A DNA stretch of 44,592 nt from Labyrinthula sp. Ha. Lineage: Eukaryota; Sar; Bigyra; Labyrinthulida; Labyrinthulaceae. Location: positions 1 through 44,592 of the forward strand of contig JAALGZ010000101.1 in NCBI GenBank assembly GCA_015227615.1, read 5' to 3'. The notes under the pieces were generated by a model, which did no database searches, was not told where the DNA came from, and saw nothing but the letters and a program-made list of their open reading frames with translations. The translations under genes were made by a program, and so were the position numbers. Below are positions 1 through 11,960 of this stretch, piece by piece; position 1 is the stretch's first letter; every line of letters begins with the position of its first letter.

Positions 1-249
1 TATGCTGATTTGTTAAGGGGGTTCAATGACATTACCAGTTGGGACCATTTCCCTAGACCTTAGGCGCCAGAGATCTCACTCAATATTGACATACTCCCTA
101 ATGTTACTAATTTTTTGATTCTTAACTTTTTCATCTTGTTACAGGTTGGCATAGATTGGTCTTCTCTTTTTCCTTGAGCGTTTATTGTGTTTCTGGTTCC
201 TTCTAGTTTATTCTGCCTTTGCTGGGTCAGTATAATATCTAGACACTAA

Positions 250-3200
250 AACTACATATTACCTAAGATCTCCCAAGCTTTAATTCTCAAGAATTATACT
301 TTCTCAAATTTTCTAAAACAATTATCCAAAAATCGAAAAAAAATATAAAGAACAGCGAAAGTTCATGAAAAGCAGCTCATGCGCCTCGGAAGTCAAAGAT
401 GTGAGTCCCTTTTGCTTTATTATGGCAATCAAGCACCATTTATTAAGATTTCAGATTCCTTTCCTCAATTATACTGTTCATACTGGGCTCTCTTATCTTC
501 TTAGCAATACTATGCACATATGTTGACTATGCTATTACAACAGAAGAACTCTTATAATTTCTGTTTTGCCGAGATGGTGATATATCAGTTCCTTGTTTTC
601 CTGTTATCTCTATTTTTACTGGTGCTCTGTTCTACTGAATTAGGGTTATCTGAGGGACGCTTCGCACATATTTTCAAATCTTTCGCCCCTCTAGCTTCGG
701 CTATATAATCTAGAAGAAAGCAGTAAGTTAAGTGATTCATGTTTCTAGGTTGAAGATTCATGCTTTTCAAGGTGCAAGAGATCAAGAATTTTGAGGATAG
801 CTCCACAAATTGGATCTATTCAGAGGTGAACTACTATCCTGCATAATTGAGGTCTTTAGCATTGGTTAGCAGGATTCTCTCTGGTACTGGAATATTCTCT
901 AAGAGCGAAGATGGCGGTTGTCCAGGTGTTTCATGTATTGTCTGGATAGGGTTAGTGGTTAGGTGGCCTATTTTGACCAAATAGCTTAGAAGAGGTGAAA
1001 TCCATGGTGTTTACTTATGAGTCACATCTAACAGCTCTAATATTTCTAGTTTTCCCCTTACTCTAAGTCTTTCGGTTGTGTGTGATGTAGCACCTACGTT
1101 TCTTCTTACTGGCGACTATTAAGCATCTTCTAATGAGGTGTATTGGATATTCTTTCTTACACAATCTTCTTTACCTGCAGATTGTTTTCATTTACTGAGA
1201 ATTTATTGTGATTGATGTTTTTACATTCTTCCCTGCTTTTGGGAAAGTTGTATCAACACAATTTTGTCTAGGTAACTTAGTTCTAGTTTTCTACATTATA
1301 TAGAAGTGGAACTGGAACCAGCGCTCTTCTTACATTGAGATATGCTTTTCGCTTTATTGAATTTGATCCAGGCGAGTCGCGGTAATGCCCACTGTATCTT
1401 TTATTTGTTGTATTTTATTTAGCACAGCTGGTTCTGATATTCTACTGGTTCTATACACGGCTCCCAGGTACCAGAAAGAAGTGACTCATTTGATTTTTGG
1501 TTTTTCCAGATGAATGTTGGTACAGGTTCTCTGATTCATTCCATAAGTTTATTCATGGTATGTTTGATGCCTCTTGTACCTTTTCTTGGTGGGTTTTTAG
1601 TACTGTTACAAAATCTGGATCCCTTGTGACAATTGTATTCGAATTTCTTCTCAAAGTGTCTAGCACACTGTTCTCAATAAGAAACTCTAACGACCTGACG
1701 GATAATTTCTTTGATACCGATCCTATGATGTTCATGCTTCTTTCTATCTTAATTACTGCTATTTTATTTCGGTTGACTTGAAGGTCAGTTACATGTTGGA
1801 ATTTGTTGAGCTGTTCCATGAAGTACATGACTTATGAAACGTGTTTAAACAATCCTGCTACGTCGTCTACAAAAGCCGCCACTTGGAAATCTTCTTCTCC
1901 AACGCGAATATTGCTTAATGTATTATTTTCTAGTCTAGAAATAGTACTATTCAAGGCTATTATGAACAAAGTCAGGGATAACTAGTCTCTTTGTATAACA
2001 CCCCTGGTTATGCTCACGTACTTCAAGTTACAGTCTCCATCAATAACTTTGGATTTTGTCAGTTTGTAAAGGTAGCTTATTTGTTTCACTAAGTTTTTAG
2101 GTATGTTGCGTTCTAACAAAGCAACTTGGATGAATTTAGTCAAGATTGAGCAAAAATCTTTTTTGAAATCCATGAAGATTTTTTGGAGGTTCAAGTTTCC
2201 TTTTACATTCCTGCATATTGATCTTTTCAATGCTTCAATTTTTCGAAGTGTTGATTTTCCTCTTCTGAATCATGACTGTTATAAAGGTATCTTGCCTACA
2301 AGTAGCCACAGTTTCCTATTGCTGCCTTTTATCAGTATTAAAGCTGTGTTAAAGAGACTTATAGGGCGGAAGTTTTTAGGTTCGCATTTCTCACCTTTGT
2401 CTTTGTAAATGAAGACAGCCTTTCCAGCGAAAGATGTTTCTTCATCTTTTGGTTTGAGTTTTGCTCTTATAAAAAAGTTTTTGATGAGTCTTGGGACATT
2501 CTTCTGGAACACGCCTGAATTCTTCAGGATTTTATTTTACACCGCATATTCTCTTGGTGCTTCATTATTCCTTAGTGCTTTTATACCAAGTCGAATTTCT
2601 TCGGAGGTTGGTGGCACGAGATCAATATCACTTTCTTCAATGTAGTTGTTTGCTATTGGTTCCATGATATTGCAAATTTCTTCTCATACTAGATCTTTTT
2701 TTCTTAGCCTGGGATGTTTCTGTGTCGAAATCACGTGGTTCCGGAATATTTTCGCCATTTTCTCGGAGTTTACTATATTTCCGTTGTTGTCCATCTTCAG
2801 CTTAGCGTATGTAGCTTTTCGTCTACCGAACATTCTTTCTTTTCTAAGGGTTTCTCTTGTGTTGTTGTTTGCAAAGTTCAGCTGTATTTCTAAATACAGC
2901 TCATCTATCCAATCATTCCATTCGCTTAGAACTGCATTGCGAACCTGCTTGAAGATTTCTTCTTTCTTTTACAGATTAAAGTTGTCTCATTGTTTTCTCT
3001 TTTTTTCTGTGAGATATTTTTTGTCTTTGGAGCAAGATCTATTGAAGTTGTATATGCTGTTTCAGGAAAAATCTCCTGGATTAGCTCTTTATTAAGACTG
3101 GTGAGCTCTTGGTATGAAATGGAGTCGGGATTCAACCCTTTTTCTTGGATTTTCCCTGAAAGTTTTGACCCAAGAAACCCGTGGTTTTCTGCTACATGTG

Positions 3201-4140
3201 TCTTTACATCTCTTGTTGTCCTGTTTTTTCGCGTGGGGGCTCTGCAGCTTTGGCTGAGCACAGTTTCTATTCCGACGTGGTGATACCGTGCTTACGGAAT
3301 ACTCTTCTGCTGATGTTCCTGTTCACGTTGAAACTCCTTTCCATCCAGACTTGCTCCTTAGGATGAAATACATCTCCGACGCTTCATTGGCCCGGTCTTT
3401 GGGGAAGTATGTTGCATGCATGCTTGATCCACTTTTTCCAGTTGCGAAGCGAACATTTGATATATGTAACTTGTAGGGGCGCAAATATTCCGCTAGAGGC
3501 TTCCAATTAACGCTGCTGCTGTTAAGCAGATCGAGTTTGCATTTGTTAGTTTTTAGCCTTTTATTTACATGGGCGGTACAGTCCCCCATTAACACTAACT
3601 GTGGTCTCTTATTCACCTTTGCAGTACCTCAGCTTCCAGTTGTTGCAGAATTCTTCTCTACGTCTGGGCACCAGGTCTGGCGTATGGGGGTAGATATCTC
3701 CAATGTTAGAGTTTTCTTTTTTTGAGGGAAAGTTTATTCACAAAGTTTCTGTCACTGAGTTCGTAGACAAAACTAAGGCTTGAAACAAGCCGTTGCGATA
3801 CGTAAGTAGCTATGCCAGTATACCGTTCTGTGGTCTCCGTGAAGAACTATTACCCTTTCTTAGCCTGACCAACAGTTTCAGTTCTTTCCTTAAGTCTTTC
3901 CAGTCCTTTTTCCTAAATTCTTGGATCAGCAAAACGGATGGTGAAGATGTTCAAAAGCGGAGTTTCTCTAAAGTGTTCAGTTTGTTTTGAGTGAGACTAA
4001 CTACGTTAATGTAAAGAACTAAGCTTGATTCTACTTCATGAAACCTCTTAGAGTCTTGGAACCTGTTAGGACGGCGTCTAGACTCATGGAAACACTCTGA
4101 AAAGTTTTCTTGTAACATTTTCACTTTGCCCAATATTTAA
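250..4140 (-). mobile_element. Decayed LINE (non-LTR retrotransposon), LINE-1w
   Basis: Minus-strand remnants appear in the expected LINE order. An APE endonuclease N-terminus lies near 3,950-4,060, with a downstream LLIQEF segment. A degenerate GDFNAHV-like motif (GDCTAHV) is near 3,570-3,616. An RT finger motif, EPKNFRPISL, is near 2,350. RT motif A (MDFKKDF) is near 2,170, a GVxQGD-like motif near 1,990, FVDD at 1,862-1,873, and YLGA near 1,460-1,470. The coding frame is broken by several in-frame stops and frameshifts, so the copy is dead. The 5' end abuts the duplicated block upstream of ABCA copy 1 at about 4,140-4,173. The 3' end is not located; by comparison with LINE-2w it should lie in the first few hundred bases. 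The Phe/Leu-rich plus-strand frames here are complements of this element. Confidence 0.8.
1440..2512 (-). pseudogene. LINE-1w reverse transcriptase remnant
   Basis: The palm and thumb of a non-LTR RT are visible across several frames: a NFRPISL-type motif, motif A, a degraded PxQGDxLSPTLF motif with LTLFIIALNSTI following it, the FVDD catalytic pair, then YLGA. The FVDD-to-YLG distance is about 130 codons, nearly the same as in LINE-2w at 35.8-36.2 kb. The intervening residues keep part of the LINE-2w zinc finger: a Cys, an Arg-x-Phe and one His fall at matching spacings. The two LINEs therefore belong to one family, but they are highly diverged. Confidence 0.75.
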
Positions 4141-4173
4141 GAATGTATGGTCAACATATCGTTCTTTGACTAC

Positions 4174-4320
4174 ATATTATTGGGCACTAGAAAACATCTA
4201 CAACTGCATAAACAATTAAATATCATCATGTCATTTAATTATTGGGCTAAGACAAATAATTCTTATATATGATAAGACAATCAGTTCTTATCGAAGGATA
4301 TATACATGAATACCCAGTAG
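4174..4320 (+). promoter_or_regulatory. Conserved distal upstream block of ABCA copy 1
   Basis: About 145 bases are nearly identical to 22,648-22,795 upstream of copy 2, although the sequence nearer each gene has diverged strongly. The block holds two TTATTGGGC sequences about 60 bases apart (near 4,177 and 4,235), which read as CCAAT boxes on the other strand. An inverted GCCCAATAT lies just outside, near 4,127. A shared enhancer or promoter element is inference. A young repeat would look the same. Confidence 0.45.
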
Positions 4321-4549
4321 TTTAGAACTTAACTTCTATAATTCACTACCAGTACCTTCTGGTAATGTGATAAGATGCAGTAATCTTAATCCCACATTCT
4401 AACATTACCTCCCAATAAAATCCGGTCTTATGTTATATAAACTGCGAATTATCACACGTTTTGATTTGGGCATTACAAAACTTCTCACAGATAAAAAAAA
4501 AAGAATATATATCCGTTTGATTAAAGTCATAAACAATTAATAAAAAAGA
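4321..4549 (+). promoter_or_regulatory. Proximal promoter and 5' UTR of ABCA copy 1
   Basis: An AT-rich leader with a CCAAT at 4,412-4,416 and a TATATAAA at 4,434-4,441, about 110 bases before the start codon. The last 45 bases before ATG (CCGTTTGATTAAAGT followed by A-rich sequence) are shared with copy 2. The middle part aligns only patchily. The transcription start is not determinable from sequence. Confidence 0.35.
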
Positions 4550-7500
4550 ATGGGGGTATTTTCTGCTCTTTTGTGGAAAAACTATATGCTCAAGAGGAGA
4601 AACAAGAAGGGGACAGCGTGTGAGCTAATATTTCCAATTTTCGTCGTTGCTGTACTCGCTCTACTGAGACCAGCTAATAACCCACTTTTCGTAGAAGATT
4701 TTGAAGATGGATGGATCACAAGTCAAGATTTTTCCACTGCGCAGATATCTAGTTTTGGAGCAACTATTTTTCCTAGAGAAACTGTCGCTACATTGTTGGG
4801 GGAGACTTTTAATCCTCCTGGGGAAGCACGGATATTTCTCCAGAACTTTGCAGGAAACAATGGGCTAGATGTCATAGAGAAGTTTAAAAGCTTTGCCCTT
4901 GAAAAATCAGGATTCCCCGCTGAAAATAATACGAATGTATCATTCGCTGTAGTTGACGATCAATTCAATAGTTTGACTCCAGGGCTTGATTTTGGGGAAA
5001 CAGCTAACGTAGAGGAATACGTCAATCTTGCAGACTATGTCTCAGAAGACTTCTCTGAAGACTTACCACAAGTATTATTGCTCATTGAATTTAACCAAGT
5101 TGATCTGGCTGCCGCTGTTTTCGAGTATACGCTTAGACTTCCCCAATCTGACACTTTTGCTGAGGTGGCTGCTTCAGCTGAGAACTCTGGCGCTGAACCT
5201 GTAAATAAGGAATTACGGGGGATCGATTTAGAGACTCTGTTTGAATATGAAAGCTTCATTGGAACTCAAAGGTTGCTCGATTTATTTTCTATCTTGGAAG
5301 TAAACCGAGCTGCCAGAGCTGTTGAAGATCTTGAAGAAGAGGGCCTAAACTTGCCACAAAATTTGATTATTGTTCCGTATGCGGTGAAAGGATTTTCAGT
5401 GAACTCATTTTTTGACGGGAGTGAGTTCTTCATTGGATTCTTCTTTGTTCTAGCTATATCTGGACCTTTTGCTCAACTTGCTTTTCTCTTGATACGAGAA
5501 AGACAGGTCCGTGCAAAGGAGTTCTTGCATATTTCAGGGATAACCGATGTGGTTCTACTTAGTTCATGGGCAGTTTCATATGCAATCTATTATTTGGTAG
5601 TTGCAATTGTTATAGCTGGGGTGAGTGCTCTTGTCTTTGCACACAGCTCAGTTTCCATTCTCTTTTTGATCTATATACTGTTTTTCCTGTCTGTAATCCC
5701 CATGAGCATGGTAGTTTCTGCTGTATTTACAAGGGGAAACCTAGGAGCTGCTGCGGCTGTTCTTGTTAACTTTGGTGCTTACATTGGTGCGCAATCACTG
5801 GAAGGAGTTGGAATATATGTTCTAGTCCCACACATGACTTTTGCACTGATAATGAAAAACATTGTGGGTTTTGAGACGCTTCTTGGTGGTGTAGATAGTG
5901 AAACCATTAATACAGACGTAAACGGGTTTACTGTTTCTCAAGGTATATGGTTCTTACTCCTTGACCTCGTGCTATGGTCATTGCTAGCACTGTATCTAAA
6001 CCTAACTCTTCCTCAAGCTACTGAAAATCCTCTCCCTTTCACATTTTTTGTGGATCCTAATTATTGGAGATCTTCTCGGAAAGTGCTTGATGAAGATTCT
6101 AAGAAAGAAGGAGATGCAGACTACACTGTACCAGTGCAGGGAGTAACCGTAGAACCTGTTAATGACACTCTAAGACAGCAGATTACTGATGGCATTGGAA
6201 TTCAAATCAGAGGTTTGTCCAAGTTCTTCAGCTCTGGAAGTGGTACCGTACGTGCAGTGAATGAAGTTGATCTTGATGTATATGAGGGAGAAATATTGTC
6301 TTTGTTAGGGCATAATGGAGCAGGTATTTACTGATGTGTTCTTATAATTCTATAGGCAAAACTTCGCTCTTGAGAATTTTGAGTGGAGCTTACAAACCCA
6401 CAAAGGGTGATGCAAGGGTATATGGAGCACAGTTGACAAAATCACTAGATAAGATAAGGAGTTCCTTAGGGTTCTGCCCACAAGAAAACTTGCTGTATCC
6501 TGAACTCACAGTTTTCGAGCATCTAAAATTTTATCTTAAGGTAAAGGGTGTGGGAGGCAATGAAAGGGTGCTAGTGGAAAGAAGCGCCGCTGAAGTAGGT
6601 CTTTCTACAAAGCTGCATACCAGGGCTTCTAGTTTATCTGGTGGTATGAAACGAAGACTCTCCCTCGCTATTAGCATGGTAGGTGGTAGTAAAGTAGTTT
6701 TTGTGGATGAACCTACTAGTGGTGTTGATCCTTGGAACAGACGGGCTCTATGGGATATTTTGAAAAACTGTAAAGAAGGAAGAGTGATTATTTTGACAAC
6801 CCATTTTATGGATGAAGCAGAAATCCTCGGAGATAGAATTGCAATTATGTCTGAAGGTACAGTCAAGTGTAATGGCTCTTTTCTATTTCTGCGAGATGCG
6901 TTTGGAGCTGGATATCAACTTAGCTGTATTAAGACCCCTGATGAAAGTTCTGGTGTAAAATGTGAGGATAAGGTGCTGCAAACTATTTCAGGCTCAGAGT
7001 TAATAGCAGAGGAGGCTAATGAACTTTTGTTTTATCTTCCTTCAAACCAAGCCCCAACATTCTCAAAACTTTTTGAAGAGTTGGATGACTTAATTGAACA
7101 ACAAAACATTAACATCACGACATACGGGGTTTCAGGAACAACAATGGAAGAAATATTCCTAAAGGTTGGACAATCAACTGATCTTAAGGAAGGCTTAAAG
7201 AGGCTTAATAGCAAAGGTTCCCTGCGGCAAGAGGCTGAAGCGCGGGCTGTAGTCATGAATAACGAAAAAAGCTCTGAAGCAGCACTGTCCTCTGCATATC
7301 TGAATTTCTTTCCTCAATTTACTGCCTTGTTTGTTAAACGCTTACGCTACTCCAAAACTGATATAGGGGGATTAATGTGTGGATGCTTTATACCGTTACT
7401 ACTTATTATACTTTTTTTCTGGCTCTTGGTACCGGAATCAGCTTCTGAAGTTTCTACTTCACTAAATTCACTTACACTAGAAACTACCTTTCCAGACATC

Positions 7501-10152
7501 GACACAATTACTATTGGCTTCCAAGAATACGAGTCTGATGGTGTGTTAAGCTCGATTGGTAGTGGGTCCGTTAACTCAGAAATATTTTTTCCTGACGTCA
7601 GCATTGATTTCTTGGAGGAGGAAATTGTATTTGAAGATGACAGTATAGTTGAGAACTTGTTCGGGTCAATTGATTTTTATGCAAGAAATCCTGTAGTAAA
7701 CTTTAACCATCAACTGGCTCTAAGCCTTTCTGAGGTTATATTGGATGAAGATTTGGCAGGCAGGGATATTCCGTTAACAATAACGTACACGGATAGCTCT
7801 GATTCTATAGTAATATTTGCGAACACAAAGTATAGACATGCGTTCCCTACTGGTTTGAACTTGATAGACAATGCACTCCTTCTCGCTAGTGTAAGTGACC
7901 TTTCGTTAGATGCACCAAGACTTAAAGCTTCCAGTTCAACGATTGTTATCAACAACCAAGAAGACATTATTGTCGATAGTTTCGATATTTTAACATACAT
8001 ATTGTTGTTTCTGGTGGCCGTGTCTTTGGTGCCTGGCCCAATAATTGCCTATATTGTTATGGAAAATGATAACAACACAGGGTTTCAAAGCATGCAATTT
8101 ATTTCTGGAGCTAATATCCCATCTTATTGGATGTCGAATTTCTTGTTTGACCTTGTATTTTGCCTACCTGTGCTTATGGGAACCCTTGTTCTCTTGTTGG
8201 CGTTTGATCCTGACTTGTTTGATGGAAACTTAGAAGTTGTATTTGGGTTCTTTTGCTATGTATTTTCCTCGAGTTCATTCTGCTATTTGGCAGCAAAATT
8301 TTTTAAACTTCCAGGAAACGCTCAACTAGTTTTGGTGGTAGTCAATAGCCTTGTAGCTGTTGCTCTATCGTTTACTATTTTCATTATGTCCTTATTGCAA
8401 GTTTTCGACACTTTAGAACCCTATCTTTATGCATTGAGACTTCTACCCATAGTAAGCTTCACTGATTTTGTTATCAACTTGTATTTTGATTTTTTATTAG
8501 CTGAACTTAATCTGCCTGCAGAACTTTTTGGTGGCAATACAGCGGATGAAAAGCAGAAAGACGTATTTTACATGTTATTTTCTGGGATTGTATATTTACT
8601 GCTAGTAGTATCATGGAATCTACTTTTAAACAAAGGTGATATTAGAAAATTTGCTAACTACTTGGAGTTAATATTTACAAGAAAACCAAGGAGAGAAGTA
8701 TCAGATACGCTAGACAGTGATGTAAAAGCTGAAAAACAACGAGTTGCTGCAGGAGAAATAGACGATGTTCTTCAACTCAAGGAGTTAGAAAAAATGTACC
8801 CGAACGGATTTCAAGCGTTGAAGGGTGTTAGTGTTGGAGTTCCAGAAGGTGAATGCTTTGGCTACTTGGGAGTTAATGGATCGGGAAAAACAACGACTAT
8901 TCGTTGCTTAGTTGGGAATTTGATAGCGACTGGTGGAACTGCCTCTATAAAAGGTTTCGACGTTGTTTCTCAACAGACTGAAGTTAGACAAAATATAGGA
9001 TATTGTAACCAATTTGGAAGTCTTCTTGGAAATCTTACAGTGATGCAGCATTTGGAACTATTCTGTAGTTTTAAACTTGGTGAGTTACGTAGACAAGAAG
9101 AATTTTCCGAAGCTACTAGATTAAGCGCCAGTAATTTGATTAATAAACATTGCAATGAATTAGTTGATAGACTAAGTCTGAGACCATTTGCTAACAAAAA
9201 GAGTAAAACATTAAGTGGAGGAAACAAGCGGAAGTTAAGTGTAGCAATTGCGATGGTTGGTTCACCTAGTGTAATGCTATTGGATGAACCTTCAACAGGT
9301 ATGGATGTGGCTTCTAGAAGATTTATGTGGAATATTATTCAAGATATGAGGCAAGGGAAATTTTCAACAACAAAAACTTCAATTGTATTGACTACTCATA
9401 GTATGGAAGAGTGTGAAGCACTATGTTCAAGATTGGGGATTCTTAATGCAGGACAACTTAGAGCTTTGGGTACACCACAGCATTTAAAAGAAAAGTTTGG
9501 AACTGGATATATTCTGGACTTGAAACTAAAGACTGTTACCAGAGAAGACATTGAGACTCGTTTTGGGAATATTTCGGCAAGTGACACTTATATTAGTATG
9601 CCTGACTTGGTTACTTGGTTACAAGAAAATGGTCTCCAAAAGATTTTTATATCTGCTGCTGAAGCAAAAAACTTTTCAGCACTCAGTTCTTTAGCTGCCA
9701 AGATGGATATCCGAGCTGGTATTAAATATTTGCCTTTGCAAGCAGTATATTCGTGGTTACTGCTTGAAGAGAAAGCGTTATCGGTTCTAGAGTTTTTGAA
9801 AGACAAGTTTCATTCAGCAGGCTTTGATATTCTGGAGCAAAGAGATGAGCACATGAAGGTTAAAATGAATACCACTTATAAAGATACTAAATTAGGGAAT
9901 ATCTTTCGCATTATGGAGGAAAAGAGCACTGATCACGGTGTTGTACAGTATGCTATTTCTCAGACTACCTTAGAACAGGTGTTTAACTCCCTAGCTCAAG
10001 AAGGTGCTGGTAGGGAAGAAGATGGGGCAGGGACAGGATATATATTTAGTAATCTTTGCAAGAGCAGCAACCTGAAGGTTGAAACAGAACAATCTAAGTT
10101 AAAGGATATGCTGGAATTTCTGTTACCAGAAACAAGCGCACTTAGTATATAA
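4550..10152 (+). CDS. ABCA-family full transporter, copy 1 (two exons)
   Basis: Join 4550..6323 and 6356..10152, 1856 residues. This is a full ABC transporter of the ABCA type, a family that moves lipids or sterols across membranes; the substrate here is unknown. Residues 24-41 form TM1, followed by a large extracytoplasmic loop to about 290. A TM cluster spans about 290-490, with the ABCA-like PFTFFVDPNYW segment after it. NBD1 has Walker A GHNGAGKT (587-594), Q-loop Gln634, signature LSGGM (685), Walker B VFVDEP (Asp709, Glu710) and H-loop His741. The second half repeats the plan: TM near 935-950, a second loop, TMs about 1135-1350, then NBD2 with GVNGSGKTTT (about 1433), LSGGNKRK (about 1544), MLLDEP (Asp1568) and His1606. 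The C-terminal regulatory domain ends with SQTTLEQVFNSLA, as in ABCA proteins. All catalytic motifs are intact. The start is the first ATG, conserved in copy 2, in an A-rich context. Confidence 0.95.
6324..6355 (+). other. 32-nt GT-AG intron in ABCA copy 1
   Basis: The intron starts GTATTT and ends TTCTATAG. Removing it joins a split glycine codon (G + GC) and restores GHNGAGKTSLL, the invariant Walker A of NBD1. Reading through gives an in-frame TGA a few codons later and shifts the frame (32 is not a multiple of 3). The TACTGAT inside resembles a branch site, but it lies only about 11 nt from the 5' splice site. No other intron is needed in the gene. Confidence 0.93.
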
Positions 10153-10640
10153 GGTATTAGTTTTATAGATTTTAGGATAGCAAGGTTTACGTCAAGTACA
10201 TTTTCATGTATAGATAAGTTTCACTTTTGGTTTTTTTGAGTTCTTGAGTTGCTGTTGTTTTTGTGCTATCTCGAAAAAGTAACAACTCACAGGACGTACT
10301 TATATGGTGAAGATGTTAGATTATCAATGTAAGGTAGAAAACCAACAATTAGCTTAGCAATGGTAGAATTTAAAGATAAGAATAGAATATTGGTATGATT
10401 CTTAGTTTAACAACATTTGGCAAGAGTACATTTCCAAAACTAGATAAGTATGTGAATGGCTGCACTGTCCGGTACTTAGCATGCGTGTTAGAACTTCATT
10501 ATCTTGATGACTGCATAAACTTAAATAACGATAAAATGTTCGATTAATTTTTTAAGGACTGGTGACTTCTGGTCAATTGTCCTTACGTTAAGTGGACAAT
10601 CTGTTTGCAATGATATTTTAATGGTTTACCCTCTCTTTCT
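10153..10640 (+). repeat. 3' flank of ABCA copy 1
   Basis: Non-coding sequence following the stop codon, matching 28,802-29,260 at about 85% by eye. It should contain the 3' UTR. No AATAAA lies near the stop, whereas copy 2 has one at about 28,925. No gene seen. Confidence 0.7.
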
Positions 10641-11480
10641 TTGTTGTTGTCAAATATCAAGCTTTTATTTAATGTACTTTGTGTGTCTCTGGTGAACTTC
10701 AGAAAATATTACTTAAATAGTAGAGTTCTAAATGTGATTTTCGATAAGAAGTTGCACTGGTTCCAAGTATTCCAGTTCTGGATTAACATACATTAATGTC
10801 TCGAATGTCGATGGGAGCTTCTTTCTTTTAGGTAATTTACACCAAGGTACGAGTATTTCGCTCGTTGCATCCTATTTCTTTTGCAATGATCCAAGTTAAT
10901 TGTTACCTTATAATCGATACTCAATGGCCAGATTTCTTAGGAAAAAGTACTTTTTGTTCCGTACTTCTACTTTTTCATTCATAAAGTTCTCATAACTGGT
11001 GGCAAAACTGTGTGTATGTCTTGTGTTTGCTGCCACTTAGTGTAATACCTTGCTCATGAAACGACTTCTGTGGTCCATAAAATATAGTGTGATTTTCTCC
11101 GGTTTATAGTTATTCACAAAGATAACCTGCATTTATACAACTGCACGGGCATCTGGTGTCTTGGCAAAGGTTAGCTGAGTTAACCTGGTAATTACGTCTA
11201 TTAATGCCAGGATATGTCCGTGCGGGTTTATGTATAACAAATCTGCTAGCAATGTTTCTCTCAGGCGCCTTGCTTTGGTTTCGAGCTTTTACGTCGTTCA
11301 TATTGCCTTTCGCAGCCTTCTACAATATACGCGGTTGTTGCGCAGTAGGCACAGTACCTCTATAACTTTATCCCAATCACTGTGTCCATGTGCAGTGCAC
11401 TGAACCCCTTCTGGTATCATCCATTCAAAATTTACGACCTCGTTCACGTCAGCATTTACTGGTCCATGTTTACTCGTAGA
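10640..11480 (-). mobile_element. Integrase end of an old Ty3/gypsy element (fragment B)
   Basis: Fossil. Minus-strand remnants correspond to the integrase of element A: a segment like its first-Asp region (ILALIDVITRLTQLT against ILVLTDAFSRFTQLT) near 11,190-11,240, and MYVNPELEYLEP near 10,770-10,800 matching LYVNPEPQYIEP of element A. The same fragment lies at the same place behind ABCA copy 2, so the insertion predates the duplication. It is broken, with many breaks, and its 5' part is missing because element A starts at 11,481. Confidence 0.75.
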
Positions 11481-11752
11481 TCCAAACGGAATTCTCTTAC
11501 TTCGTTTGGTCAGGTTTCACGTGTTAAATTTCTTGAACTTCATTGATCAGCTTAATTCGTTCTGGCAACTCTTATTATGAATACTAGTCGTGACTTAACT
11601 GTTATTCTTTATTCTTTTCTTTTTTCTGTTGTGTTGGATTGTCGCCCTGACTTTTCTGGTCATGGCTTCATACAATCATATCAATATATTCTACCAATCA
11701 TTTATATCTAATTATATTAATAACCAATAATGCAAAACTTCATAACGATACA
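11481..11752 (-). repeat. 3' LTR of element A
   Basis: About 272 bases, matching 20,767-21,041. On the element strand it starts TGTATCGTTA and ends CCGTTTGGA. The inner edge is fixed by the adjacent polypurine tract. The end is not a perfect CA, so the outer edge is accurate only to a base or two. Confidence 0.85.
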
Positions 11753-11767
11753 TCCCCCTCTTCCCTT
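11753..11767 (-). other. Polypurine tract of element A
   Basis: On the element strand, AAGGGAAGAGGGGGA lies directly before the TGTATCG start of the 3' LTR, where the plus-strand primer of Ty3/gypsy elements sits. Confidence 0.8.
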
Positions 11768-11960
11768 AAATGCGAGACTCCGTTCTGTCTAAGCACCGCC
11801 TGCATCTCAAAACTTCTCATTCTCCGTATGGATCAGCCCGGGTCCCGATCTGTAGCCATCCCTTTTGTAGTCCGCTTACACTGGCAAACATCTCCATCAG
11901 AACCGCTTCGTCTCCCATCATCCGCTTTATCCACCTTTTTACCTCTAACGGTTTTATTCT

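Larger units (their letters stand above)
4174..11480 (+). repeat. Segmental duplication, unit 1 (ABCA copy 1 and flanks)
   Basis: This block matches 22,648-30,795. Both start at an ATATTATTGGGCAC sequence. The gene bodies align with a constant offset of 18,649 bases and no indel, and the 3' flanks remain alignable (about 85-88% by eye) up to the edge of element A at 11,480. Unit 2 carries two extra insertions, at about 22,803-22,925 and 29,460-30,120. Unit 1 is terminated by element A. Confidence 0.9.

Noticed and set aside
520-3725. Several plus-strand Phe/Leu-rich frames that look like small membrane proteins.
   Set aside because: They are complements of the Lys/Glu-rich minus-strand LINE endonuclease and RT remnants, whose motifs are recognisable in order.
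6531-9806. Minus-strand frames within the ABCA genes (and their equals in copy 2).
   Set aside because: Low-complexity shadows of a strongly supported plus-strand gene, with no domain of their own.
6334-10152. A separate gene starting at ATG 6,334 (and at 24,983), with 4,550-6,334 as a half-transporter.
   Set aside because: The N-terminal residues before GKTSLL are intron read-through. Removing the 32-nt intron restores an exact Walker A, in both copies.
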